Source: Cranoglanis bouderius
Taxonomy: Eukaryota > Chordata > Actinopteri > Siluriformes > Cranoglanididae
Assembly (NCBI GenBank): GCA_023630585.1
Contig: CM042542.1
Span: 21,525,511 to 21,589,510, forward strand
Reading direction: 5' to 3'
DNA: 64,000 nt
Positions 54,740-63,892 of the stretch are shown piece after piece. A program made the position numbers and the translations under genes. Under the pieces are notes generated by a model. It saw nothing but the letters and a program-made list of their open reading frames with translations, ran no database searches and was not told where the DNA came from. Every line of letters begins with the position of its first letter. The stretch's first letter is position 1.

Positions 54740-55010
54740 TAAAGTTGTAAATAAACTCTACGTTAGTGAAATATTAACACCTAATAAGAGTTAATTTCCC
54801 CTTAGTGTTAAACTGAGGTAACACTGTTCAGTGTGGACCAGTGTTAAATTTTTACTCAAAATAGAGTTAATTTTACTCTGAAAATTTAACACTATGACAA
54901 GAGTAAATTAATCACCGATTCTGAGTGGGACCAAATACACTCGGACCCAGAGTTAAATTTAACTCTTAAAGAGTTCATTTAACACTGCAAAATTTACTGT
55001 GTATAGTGAC
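54740..55010. repeat. AT-rich block with repeated AGTGTTAA and a MITE-like end
   Basis: AGTGTTAA or its complement recurs near 54809, 54839, 54884 and 54979. A perfect palindrome 'gagttaaatttaactc' lies at 54950-54965 and 'aactcttaaagagtt' next to it. The right side ends 'aacactgcaaaatttactgt'. It is probably a MITE or its end; the left border is unclear. Confidence 0.4.
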
Positions 55011-55440
55011 TTCTCCAGTCTCAAAATTATTCAACCCCCTGAATAGAATCCCTCACAACAGCAAAAATATACAAAACAGATGTTGTCTCAAGCACCCCTG
55101 ATACAACTGATCAAGGGCTTCATTAGTAGCACCAGGTGTGCTTGAGCTAGAACACATGAATTACCTGAACTGGGTAGGGGCAGAAAACACATGAAATACC
55201 TGAACTGGCTAGGGGCAGAAAATACATGAAATACCTGAACTGGGTAGACAAAGGAAGCCATCAACGGCTACACCCATATTTCTGAGAAGGCAGGTTGTGA
55301 AAAACCCTCAGGTGACTGCAAAAGACCTGCAGCAAGACTTGGTGGTAACAGACACTGAGGTTTCAGTGAGCACAGTATGGTGTGTACTAAACGCAGAAGG
55401 TTTCCATGCCAGATCTCCAAGACTGGATTATTCAGGAATA
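55011..55440 (+). mobile_element. Tc1-like relic (same family as 60055-60680)
   Basis: Shares 'gacttctccagtctcaaaat', 'tgaatagaatccctcacaac' and the transposase start ('LRRQVVKNPQVTAKDLQQDL', then 'EVSVSTVWCVLNAEGFHARS') with the copy at 60055. It also contains a local triplication of 'acacatgaaatacctgaact'-like units at 55153-55245. Truncated on both sides. Confidence 0.82.
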
Positions 55441-55647
55441 TTTTACTTTTTTGTGTGATGCTATTTTCAGGAAAATGTGCCGGTAGCTAAAAAAAAAAAA
55501 AAAAAAATCCAAAATCATTATTCAACAAAAGATAATGGCAGCAGTGAAAGAAAGCTGCTCTCATTATGGCGAGCAGTTATCTACTTTATTTATTTAGTCT
55601 TTCATTACAGTAATTTAGAATACATAATAATTGATACTATACTTCAG

Positions 55648-55837
55648 GAACCGAAACCTGTGGGAGTGCTGGAGAAATCAAATGTACCAAGTCCTCTGTC
55701 TCCTCAGACACTTCGGAGTTCAGAAATGGCAGAGGAGATCGAGGAGTTAAAGAATGAAATAAGAGAGCTAAAGGAAGATTTAAAATATGAGCGACGCTGC
55801 CGAATAAAAGCGGAGAGAGAACTAAGGATGTGGAAAG
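55648..55837 (+). CDS. Coiled-coil exon of an unrecognised gene
   Basis: 190 nt between 'actatacttcag' and donor 'gtatga'. The peptide starts EPKPVGVLEKSNVPSPLS and then forms a charged heptad coiled coil from 'MAEEIEELKNEIRELKEDL' through 'YERRCRIKAERELRMWK'. It leaves in phase 1 and joins the exon at 56058 to give Glu with an open frame. No domain beyond the coiled coil is seen. The gene may belong to a small fish coiled-coil family, but I cannot name it. Confidence 0.6.
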
Positions 55838-56057
55838 GTATGAAATCTAGTTAAGCCACAGCAGTTGATCTCAATTCTCAACAACAGTTCTCAATGATGT
55901 ATTGATTAATTATTATCACAGAATGACTCAACATCTCACCCGTCATTGCCAGGGACAGTCGTCTCTCTGACCACTCTTGTATTTTATTTAAAATCCATAA
56001 TATCTCCTGTATTCAGGGCATTGAAACATGATGATTTATCTCTCTGCTTTTCTCCAG

Positions 56058-56203
56058 AAATGCATGCTGTTGTGCAGGAGCTAAAAGGTACTGTTGGGGA
56101 AATAAAGATGATGTGCAGTTCAAAACAAAAGCCTGACACACTGCAGACCTCATCATCTTCTCAGGGCATTGCTGGGCAAAATCAAGAACCATGTACTGCT
56201 CAA
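56058..56203 (+). CDS. Next exon of the coiled-coil gene
   Basis: 146 nt between 'ctgcttttctccag' and 'gtaagt', both strong. The frame is open after joining (E-MHAVVQELKGTVGEIKMM, then 'CSSKQKPDTLQTSSSSQG') and leaves in phase 0. It extends the coiled coil by about 20 residues and then turns Ser/Gln-rich. Later exons were not identified; about 750 bp downstream a different promoter region begins. Confidence 0.6.
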
Positions 56204-56204
56204 G

Positions 56205-56545
56205 TAAGTGAACAGTAAGTGATCTGGTGAACAGAGAAAATTAAGAAAATGACATACAGTGAGGCAATAAATCTAATTTTACTCACATATTTACTCACAT
56301 ACACTTTATAAAAGCCCCGGGAGCTTTCTGTTTTCTCTCACTAGGGTGCAACTTTCCTCTATCAGAGGCAATAAGTTTTAATTATACAAGCCTTTTATCT
56401 TATTATACCATGGTCAGTCTGAACACTGGATTCTGTGTGAATGAAAAGAGTTTATTGTACAGGTAGTTCCAGTCAGTTTGATCAACTTTCTATATCAATG
56501 GGCAGCCTACAGGACCTATAGAAAATCATCATACTCTGTCAAAAT
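56205..56545. other. Gene-free stretch
   Basis: Nothing recognised; intron or 3' flank of the coiled-coil gene. Confidence 0.35.
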
Positions 56546-56547
56546 CC

Positions 56548-56548
<1 letters not shown>

Positions 56549-56600
<52 letters not shown>
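56549..56600. repeat. (CA)n microsatellite
   Basis: Pure CA run. Confidence 0.95.
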
Positions 56601-56601
<1 letters not shown>

Positions 56602-56678
56602 ATCCTTGTGTATGTGTGTGTGTATGTATGTATATATATATCTAGAACGAGAGAAACAGCATTCTTAGACTGTTTAGC

Positions 56679-56679
<1 letters not shown>

Positions 56680-56740
<61 letters not shown>

Positions 56741-56742
56741 AG
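56680..56742. repeat. (GA)n microsatellite
   Basis: GA run with one GC interruption. Confidence 0.95.
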
Positions 56743-56849
56743 GCAAAACCTGCATTAGTGAGATTTCATCATGAAACCCTCCACTGTAGATCAGCTGTAT
56801 ACTTATCTACAGGAACCTCCACTATAACACTGCTTGATACACAAAAATC

Positions 56850-57157
56850 AGATGACGTCATCGCTCTGCGCGCGACCGGAGCGGCGTTCCTTTCTTCTCC
56901 TCAGGCTGCAGAAGCAGGTTCAGTCAGTGCTGAGATTCACATTACCGAGTTCTGGAGCTGCTTTTGTGAGCCACACCTGGCAGCCCTGTCCACAGGTGAG
57001 TTCTACACACCGAAACGGAGCGCTGCATAAAGCCAGGCGCAGGTAATCCTCTCTAACTGACCGACTCATAACGCAGTGACTTATTTCGGGTTTCTCCTGT
57101 AGTTTGTGAAAACTGGGAAAAGAAGAATTCCAGCTTTTTCCCGCTTATCTGACCGAG
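56850..57157 (+). promoter_or_regulatory. Probable promoter and first non-coding exon(s) of the zinc-finger gene
   Basis: A GC- and CpG-richer patch ('gctctgcgcgcgaccggagc') leads into three possible donors on the plus strand: 'cacag|gtgagt' (exon end 56995), 'gcgcag|gtaatc' (57042) and 'accgag|gtaact' (57157). No coding frame seems to be used. The next plus-strand exon (59391-59508) carries the ATG, so this fits a 5' untranslated exon with alternative donors. The link is inferred from order and strand. Confidence 0.45.
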
Positions 57158-57464
57158 GTAACTTTCTGTACATGAAAATAATTCCTACAGTTAAAAGAGT
57201 TAAAAGTAAAAGGTCGTTCTTGTCTTTTTTGTGGTAGTTTAATGTTCTGCTTTAAAACCTGAGGTAAATTAGACTGAAGCTGTAGCTCAGCTGCTCGGCT
57301 AACAGTTAGTGGCTGAATCCAAAATGGCTTTACTTTAGTTTAATCCAAACTGTACATTAATGTTCATTATAGTTAATTTATTTTAATCTGTTCAGTTTAA
57401 GTAGTTAATAGCTAAGGGAGCATGTGTGTGTGTGTGTGAGTGTGTGTGTGTGTATATATATATA

Positions 57465-58562
57465 CAGGTGCATCTCAATAAATTAGAATGTTGTGGAAAA
57501 GTTCGTTTATTTCAGTAATTCAACTCAAATTGTGAAACTCGTGTATTAAATAAATTCAATGCCACAGACTGAAGTAGTTTAAGTCTTTGGTTCTTTTAAT
57601 TGTGATGATTTTGGCTCACATTTAACAAAAACCCACCAATTCACTATCTCAACATATTACAATATGGTGACATGCCAATCAGATAATCAACTCAAAACAC
57701 TTGCAAAGGTTTCCTGAGCCTTCAAAATGGTCTCTCAGTTTGGTTCACTAGGTAAGCCACAAACATTCATTGCCAAAGAAGCTGGCTGTTCACAGAGTGC
57801 TGTATCCAAGCATGTTAACAGAAAGTTGAGTGGAAGGAAAAATTGTGGAAGAAAAAGATGCACAACCAACCGAGATTAACCGTATGGTCTGAGCACTGAC
57901 AGGCTGACCCCCCCACCCCTTCAACCTCTGCAGCAATGCTGGCAGCACTCATACGTCTATTCTGCAAAGCCAACCTCTGGATATGATGCTGAGCACGTGC
58001 ACTCAACTTCTTTGGTCGACCATGGCGAGGCCTGTTCTGAGTGGAACCTGTCCTGTTAAACCGCTGTATGGTCTTGGCCACCGTGCTGCAGCTCAGTTTC
58101 AGGGTGTTGGCAATCTTCTTATAACCTAGGCCATCTTTATGTAGAGCAACAATTCTTTTTTTCAGATCCTCAGAGAGTTCTTTGCCATGAAGTGCCATGT
58201 TGAACTTCCAGTGACCAGTATAAGAGAGTGTGAGAGCGATAACACCAAACTTAACACACCTGCTCCCCATTCACACCTGAGACCTTGTAACACTAACGAG
58301 TCACATGACACCGGGGAGGGAAAATGGCTAATTTGGACATTTTCACTTAGGGGTGTACTCACTTTTGTTGCCAGCGGTTTAGACATTAATGGCTGTGTGT
58401 TGAGTTATTTTGAGGGGACAGCAAATTTACACTGTTATACAAGCTGTACACTCACTACTTTACATTGTAGCAAAGTGTCATTTCTTCAGTGTTGTCCCAT
58501 GAAAAGATATAATAAAATATTTACAAAAATGTGAGGGGTGTACTCACTTTTGTGAGATACTG
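57465..58562. mobile_element. Head-to-head composite of two different Tc1 families
   Basis: Left half (57465-57886, plus) is the family of 35294-36802: same terminus after a TA, and the transposase start 'MVSQFGSLGKPQTFIAKEAG' up to 'KRCTTNR'. Right half (about 57890-58562, minus) is another family. It has the terminus 'cagtatctcacaaaagtgag' read inward from 58562 and a transposase start 'LSEDLKKRIVALHKDGLGYK', 'STVAKTIQRFNRTGSTQ' up to 'AASIAAEVEGV'. The two are joined inside their coding regions, so each outer end is a genuine Tc1 terminus but the halves do not match. Confidence 0.85.
57815..58270 (-). pseudogene. N-terminal half of a Tc1 transposase (right half of the composite)
   Basis: A minus-strand frame of 151 codons. 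The real start is probably MALHGKELSEDLKKR. It has two helix-turn-helix motifs ('LGYKKIANTLKLSCSTVAKT' and 'RMSAASIAAEVEG') around a GRPKK linker ('RPRHGRPKKLSAR'). After 'EVEGV' the frame runs into the other family and loses homology. No catalytic residue is present. Confidence 0.85.
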
Positions 58563-58572
58563 TGTGTGTGTC

Positions 58573-58692
<120 letters not shown>

Positions 58693-58710
58693 AAATTACA
58701 TGCATACATA

Positions 58711-58878
58711 CAGTACTGTGCAAAAGTTTTGGGCAGGTGGGAAAACATGCTGTAAAGTAAGAATGCTTCCAAAAATAGACATGTTAATAGTCTAAACTAT
58801 TAACACTTCTATTTTTGAAAGCATAATAAGTTTACAGCATTATTTTTCACACCTGCCTAAAACTTTTGCACAGTACTG
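58711..58878. mobile_element. Fold-back MITE
   Basis: Starts 'cagtactgtgcaaaagtttt' and ends with its inverse, and most of the 168 bp is self-complementary ('aagaatgcttccaaaaatag' pairs with 'ctatttttgaaagcataata'). The termini equal those of 52550-53094, so it is a derivative of the same Tc1-like family. Confidence 0.85.
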
Positions 58879-58898
58879 TGTATATAGTAAGTGTGTAT

Positions 58899-59275
58899 AT
58901 AGAAAGACACCACTGGTGTACTGAGCAACATTCACCGAATGGGTCGGCCAAGGAATACAACAGCAACTGATGACACACGGTTTGAGAACTGTGATGAAAA
59001 AACCCAAAAACAGTCAGTGACATCACCAACAACCTCCACAGGGCAGGGGTGAAGGTATCACAATCCACCATTCGAAAAAGACTTTGTGAGCAGAAATATA
59101 GAAGCCATACCACAAGATGCAAACCACTCATCAGCAGTAAGAATCAGAAGCCCAGATTGGAATTTGAACAGAAATACAGAGATGAGCCACAAAAGTTCTG
59201 GAACTGAGATTAACCTCTACCAAAGTGATGGAAAGTCCAAAGTGTGGAGATAGAAAGGATCTACCACCTTAATAG
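58899..59275 (+). pseudogene. Tc1 transposase relic (family of 47088-49245)
   Basis: The plus strand reads, with frameshifts, 'TTGVLSNIHRMGRPRNTT', then 'KKPKNSQ' and 'GVKVSQSTIRKRLCEQKYRSH', which parallels 48970-49210. No ends are preserved. Confidence 0.75.
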
Positions 59276-59390
59276 TACATATGCAATAAACTCGATTCTC
59301 TGTGGCAGAAAAGTAAACTTGTGCAATTATGTTTCATGCTCCTCTGATAAACACAGATCATATAAACATTCCTAACTTTTATTTTTAAAG

Positions 59391-59508
59391 CATTGTGAGG
59401 CTGTGCAGATCAACACTTCAGAAGTAGGGATGTCAGGCTCTATGGAACACACCACCCCTGTGGAAGAACATGATGGACTGCAGAAGAATCTCAAATCCCG
59501 TCAGTCTG
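59391..59508 (+). CDS. C2H2 zinc-finger gene, first coding exon
   Basis: 118 nt between acceptor 'ttttatttttaaag' and donor 'gtaggt'. ATG at 59430 opens a frame of 26 codons (MSGSMEHTTPVEEHDGLQ...) that leaves in phase 1. The leftover G plus GA at 61870 makes Gly, in frame with the finger exon. Short Glu-rich leader exons of this kind are common in fish C2H2 arrays. No KRAB, BTB or SCAN domain is seen. Confidence 0.68.
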
Positions 59509-59559
59509 GTAGGTACATAAACATATTAACACCACGAACAGGTCATATTTGCAGTATTT

Positions 59560-60050
59560 CTTTGTGTTTGTAAGCCCTTCACAGATGCACCTTTATGCAG
59601 GAATTGAGTGGAAATTACAGTTTAAGCATAAACACAGTTCTCCAAAACTCTCTCAGATTGCCAAGCTCCTTACCCTATCATGGAGACTAAGTGCTGCCAT
59701 GGAAACACATTTCTGCCACCTGTACTGGTGACCAGTAAAAGAGAGCTTTTTCTGAGTCACATTGACTGTAACACTTCTGCTGGTTACCTGATATGTTTTT
59801 CAATCTCACATGCTGTATTTCTTCCAGTTTAAATAACATGTCAAGGTACTTAACATCCTCCACCAGGTGCAAGGTCTCTCCTCTCACCTATATGGAGTAT
59901 CCTACTCTTTTCCAAGAGGCAACGTGGCCTCAGACCTGGAGGTGCTCATTTCATTCCAGCTGCTCTAGTCAGCAGAAAAATGTTCAAATGTATTTCAGAG
60001 GCTCACTTCAGATGGCAGGAGAACAAAGTAATCTGCAAAGAGCAGGAAAG
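59560..60050. other. Intron of the zinc-finger gene with a LINE-like scrap
   Basis: The minus strand at about 59800-59887 reads 'RGETLHLVEDVKYLDMLF', like the 'VEEFKYLGVLF' stretch of non-LTR reverse transcriptases. The plus strand to 60040 resembles a dispersed fish repeat. Nothing else is identifiable. Confidence 0.35.
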
Positions 60051-60054
60051 TGAC

Positions 60055-60680
60055 ATCAGTTACAATCAAAATTATTCAGCCCCCATTGCAAATCAGGTTT
60101 ATTTTAAAAATTTACAGACTTACAGCTGTTTGCAATGAACAATGAGTCAAACAAAAGCAATTGAAATAGTTCAACACAAGTTCAAGTGGTTCCCCAAATT
60201 CAACTGAAAATGCAACTTATAATGACTTCTCCAGTCTCAAAATTATTCAACCCCCTGAATAGAATCCCTCACAACAGCACAAATATGCAAAACAGGTGTT
60301 GTCTCAAGCACATCTGATGCAACTAATCAAGGGCTTCATTAGTAGCACCAGATGCGCTTGAGCTAGAACACATGAAATACCTGAACTGGCTAGGGGCAGA
60401 AAATACATGAAATACCTGGACGGGGCAGAAAAAGGAAGCTATCAACAGCTGCAACCATATTTCTGAGAAGGCAGGTTGTGAAAAACCCTCGAGTGACTGC
60501 AAAAGACCTGCAGCAAGACTTGGTGGCAACAGGCACTGAGGTTTCAGTGAGCACAGTATGGTGAGTACTAAATGCAGAAGGTTTCCATGCCAGAACTCCA
60601 AGACGTTCACCACTACTGACCCAAAAGCACAAGAAAAGTCACTCAAAATCATATAAATAAGCCACAGAAGTTTTGGGATT
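60055..60680 (+). mobile_element. Tc1-like element, left half
   Basis: Left terminal region with 'caatcaaaattattcagccc', then an N-terminal transposase: 'LRRQVVKNPRVTAKDLQQDL', 'EVSVSTVWXVLNAEGFHART', 'PRRSPLLTQKHKKSHSK', and a damaged 'WDSVLWS'-like string near 60670. The catalytic region is missing. Related copies are at 43438-43638 and 55011-55440. Confidence 0.85.
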
Positions 60681-60728
60681 CTGTGCTGTGGAGTACTATA
60701 GTACTTACATGCAATTCATATATATGTA

Positions 60729-60875
<147 letters not shown>

Positions 60876-60879
60876 TATA

Positions 60880-61360
60880 GAGTTCCTTCTCTCTCTTCAT
60901 GTAATCCCAGACAGACTCGATGTTGAGATCAGGGCTCTGTGGGGGCCATACCATCACTTCCAGGACTCCTTGTTCTTTACGCTGAAGATATTTCTGCAGA
61001 AATGCAGCCCCAAATTTGCAAGGAACCTCCACCATGCCTCACTGTTGCCTGCAGACACTCATTTGTGTACCGCTCTCCAGCCCTTCGGCAAACAAACTGC
61101 CTTCTGCTACAGCCAAATATGTCAAATTTTGACTCAGTCCAGAGCACCTGCTGCTATTTTTCTGCACCTCAGTTCCTTGCACTTGTGCATCACTGTCGTG
61201 TGTCCGAGCTACACAAGCTCCCCTTTGTAAAGTTTGATCATCTTCACGGCATTTAATATAAAATTCTCCTCTGCCCTAGAGGACTTGGGTCGCACACTTT
61301 TTTCCTCTGACACTTGACGATTACGCCTCTGTCTGATGGTGACTGAGGTCATGTTGGGCA
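60880..61360 (-). pseudogene. Tc1 transposase relic, C-terminal half
   Basis: The minus strand reads 'RCSGLSQNLTYLAVAEGSLF' and then 'LQKYLQRKEQGVLEVMVW' followed by 'PPQSPDLNIESVWDYMKR'. The last is the catalytic Glu box with the usual Pro before Ile-Glu deleted. Multiple stops upstream. It abuts the (TA)n. Confidence 0.8.
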
Positions 61361-61868
61361 TAAAAGGAAGCGTTGACAAACAATAAACTGAATAAATTAA
61401 CTGTCGGTGACTCTGGGTATTCTGCTAAAGCTAGTGGTGTTGCATTACGTGCGTATCACGTCGCATGCCATCGACTGGGAAACGGCTTATACTTCCGGTT
61501 AGTTAAAAAATCGCTAGTGTTTCATTTGAGATGATCCTACCCTTCTAAAATTCATACACTAGAAGGTAGAGTACATAGTGCATAGTGTAAGTGTATAGTA
61601 TGTCATTTGGGACACATCTTTGATCTGTACTCTCCAATGTGTAGTTTCAGAACAGAAGTAATGCAATGAGTAAACGTACCCCGGGCCACGCACAGGCCAA
61701 CTGATCGATCATGAGATTCATTGACAATGATTTTCATAATAGATTATTAATTTTATCGATTAGTTGCTGTAGCTCTACTTAACTTCAAAAAATATGCTCA
61801 CACTGAGACGGCCTTTAGCAATATTGTTTCTGAATTTTATTGCATTTTATGTTTTTTTTTTCTACATA
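61361..61868. other. Intron stretch before the zinc-finger exon
   Basis: No element or exon recognised. It ends in a pyrimidine tract and 'tctacatag', the acceptor of the finger exon. Confidence 0.45.
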
Positions 61869-61869
61869 G

Positions 61870-62998
61870 GAAAGAAGCTGCATTATTGTGAACAATGTGG
61901 GAAGAGTGTTGCTCGCAAGAATATTCTCCATCACCAGCGACTTCACACTGGAGAAAAGCCATATTACTGCGAACAGTGTGGGAAGAGCTTTACTCAACAG
62001 TATCACCTCAAACAACACCAGCGCATTCACACAGGAGAAAAGCCGTATTACTGCGAACAGTGTGGGGAGAGTTTTAGTCAACAGAGTAATCTCAAACAAC
62101 ACCAGCGCATTCACACTGGAGAAAAGCCGTATTACTGCGAACAGTGTGGGAAGAGCTTTACTCAACATCATCATCTCAAACAACACCAGCGCATTCACAC
62201 TGGAGAAAAGCCGTATTACTGCGAACAGTGTGGGAAGAGCTTTACTCAACATCATCATCTCAAACAACACCAGCGCATTCACACAGGAGAAAAGCCGTAT
62301 TACTGCGAACAGTGTGGGGAGAGTTTTAGTCACCAGAGTTCCCTCAAACAACACCAGCGCATTCACACTGGAGAAAAGCCGTATTACTGCGAACAGTGTG
62401 GGAAGAGCTTTACTCAACATCATCATCTCAAACAACACCAGCGCATTCACACAGGAGTCTCAAACAACACCAGCGCATTCACACTGGAGAAAAGCCGTAT
62501 TACTGCGAACAGTGTGGGAAGAGTTTTAGTCACCAGAGTTCTCTCAAACAACACCAGCGCATTCACACAGGAGAAAAGCCGTATCACTGCGAACAGTGTG
62601 GGGAGAGTTTTAGTCACCAGAGTTCTCTCAAACAACACCAGCGCATTCACACTGGAGAAAAACCGTATTACTGCGAACAGTGTGGGGAGAGTTTTAGTCA
62701 ACAGAGTAATCTCAAACATCACCAGCGCATTCACACTGGAGAAAAGCCGTATTACTGCGAACAGTGTGGGAAGAGCTTTACTCAACAGCATCATCTCAAA
62801 CAACACCAGCGCATTCACACTGGAGAAAAGCCATACCCCTGCAAACAGTGCGGGAAGAGCTTTACTCTACAGAGTAATCTCATAACACACCAGCGCATTC
62901 ACACTGGAGAAAAGCCGTATTACTGCGAACAGTGCGGGAAGACCTTTACTCAACAGAGTAATCTCATAAGACACCAGCGCATTCACACACAAAGATGA
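61870..62998 (+). CDS. C2H2 zinc-finger array exon, frameshifted in the middle
   Basis: One exon encodes about 13 C2H2 fingers in 84-bp units joined by the linker HTGEKP. Finger 1 is degenerate: Val in place of the core Phe and one residue fewer between Cys and His. Fingers 2-7 are in the frame set by the leader exon. At 62456 about 52 bp of a unit are missing ('acaggag|tctcaaac'), which shifts the frame. Six more fingers (62489-62998) are open in the new frame and end 'HQRIHTQR' stop. In the leader frame the protein would have 7 fingers and then a non-finger tail to a stop at 62885. Outside the helix the units are almost the same. Array proteins like this bind DNA in the nucleus. The shift could be real, a polymorphism or an assembly slip in a repeat. 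Confidence 0.82.
61878..62990 (+). repeat. 84-bp tandem repeat (zinc-finger units)
   Basis: About 13 full copies of a finger-plus-linker unit. The strings 'ggagaaaagccgtattactg' and 'caccagcgcattcacac' recur nearly unchanged, which points to recent unit exchange. Because the unit has no stop in other frames, long spurious frames exist on both strands. Confidence 0.95.
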
Positions 62999-63520
62999 CA
63001 AACGGAGGATCAGCGAGTCAAGACGGATGCCAAAAAACAGCTATTTCTGCACCAAACTGTCTTGAATGCCACAGACTCGTACAAACAGTTGCAGAACTCA
63101 AAGGGAGGATTTCCCCGCACTCCATCAAATTAAGAAGGATGAATTGTTTCTGGACTCGTTGCTTGTACCATCTACTCGGGTGGCTGAGTCTGACACCACT
63201 ATTCCTTGGAACGGTTTAAGCACTAACCCAGAGATCTCAACTCGATGGGACAAACTATGTGCAAAACCGAAGTTATTCCTGTCATCCACCCCTGGAGTGC
63301 CGCAGAGGGAACCTTAGTCTGTCACATGGGGGAAGAGAAAGGTGACTAAAACTACCCTTGGACAAGGCTTCCCACCTCATCAACAACCTCTTGTACTTCA
63401 AAGCCAGTATGAGGTATCTATGGAGAATCTGTCAGTGGCTTCCTCCACTCCACACTCTAACTCGCTCAGGGAGTTTGCTGCTGCACTGCCAGAATCATCT
63501 CAGTCCAGCTGTGGACTCGC
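62999..63520 (+). pseudogene. ORF1 fragment of an L2/CR1-like LINE
   Basis: Frames read 'APNCLECHRLVQTVAELKGR', then after a frameshift near 63115 'KKDELFLDSLLVPSTRVAES' and 'AKPKLFLSSTPGVPQRE', then 'QQPLVLQSQYEVSMENLS'. This order matches the ORF1 of fish L2-like LINEs (Cys/His start, coiled middle, KPKxxVSSTP box). It starts directly after the zinc-finger stop. Confidence 0.65.
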
Positions 63521-63886
63521 TCTCAAAGCAACCTGGGCTTCCATAACACCTCAGCAGTGCCACAGGCTGATTGCCTCCATGCCACTCCGCATCGATGCAG
63601 TAATTCATGCAAAAGGAGCCCCGCCCAAGTATCGAGTGCATAAATTAACATACAGAAATGTCGACCTTCTGAAAAGTATTATAAATTCTTTATTCTAATA
63701 TTTTTGATATACTAGAATTCATTTCCATGAGCTGTAAGCTGTAATCATCAAGATTAAAACAACAAAGGCTTGAAATATTTCACTTTGTGTAATGAATCTA
63801 GAATATATGAAAATTCCACTTTTTGAATTAAATCATAGAAAAAAATGAACTTTTCCATGATTATTAAATTTTTTGAGATGCACCTG
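63521..63886 (+). mobile_element. Right end of a Tc1-like element inserted in the LINE
   Basis: Reads the transposase C-terminus 'TWASITPQQCHRLIASMPLR' and 'IHAKGAPPKY', then a long terminal repeat ending 'tttttgagatgcacctg'. The same terminal repeat occurs at 18200-18413 and, inverted, at 43085-43190. The left part of the element is absent. Confidence 0.85.
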
Positions 63887-63892
63887 CACCCT

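Noticed and set aside
61888..62529. Long plus- and minus-strand frames overlapping the finger array
   Set aside because: They are shadows of the 84-bp repeat in other frames; only the C2H2 frame has conserved Cys/His spacing.
61878..62990. Regular repeats suggesting a CRISPR-like array
   Set aside because: The unit encodes C2H2 fingers, has no spacer/repeat alternation, and the context is a vertebrate genome.
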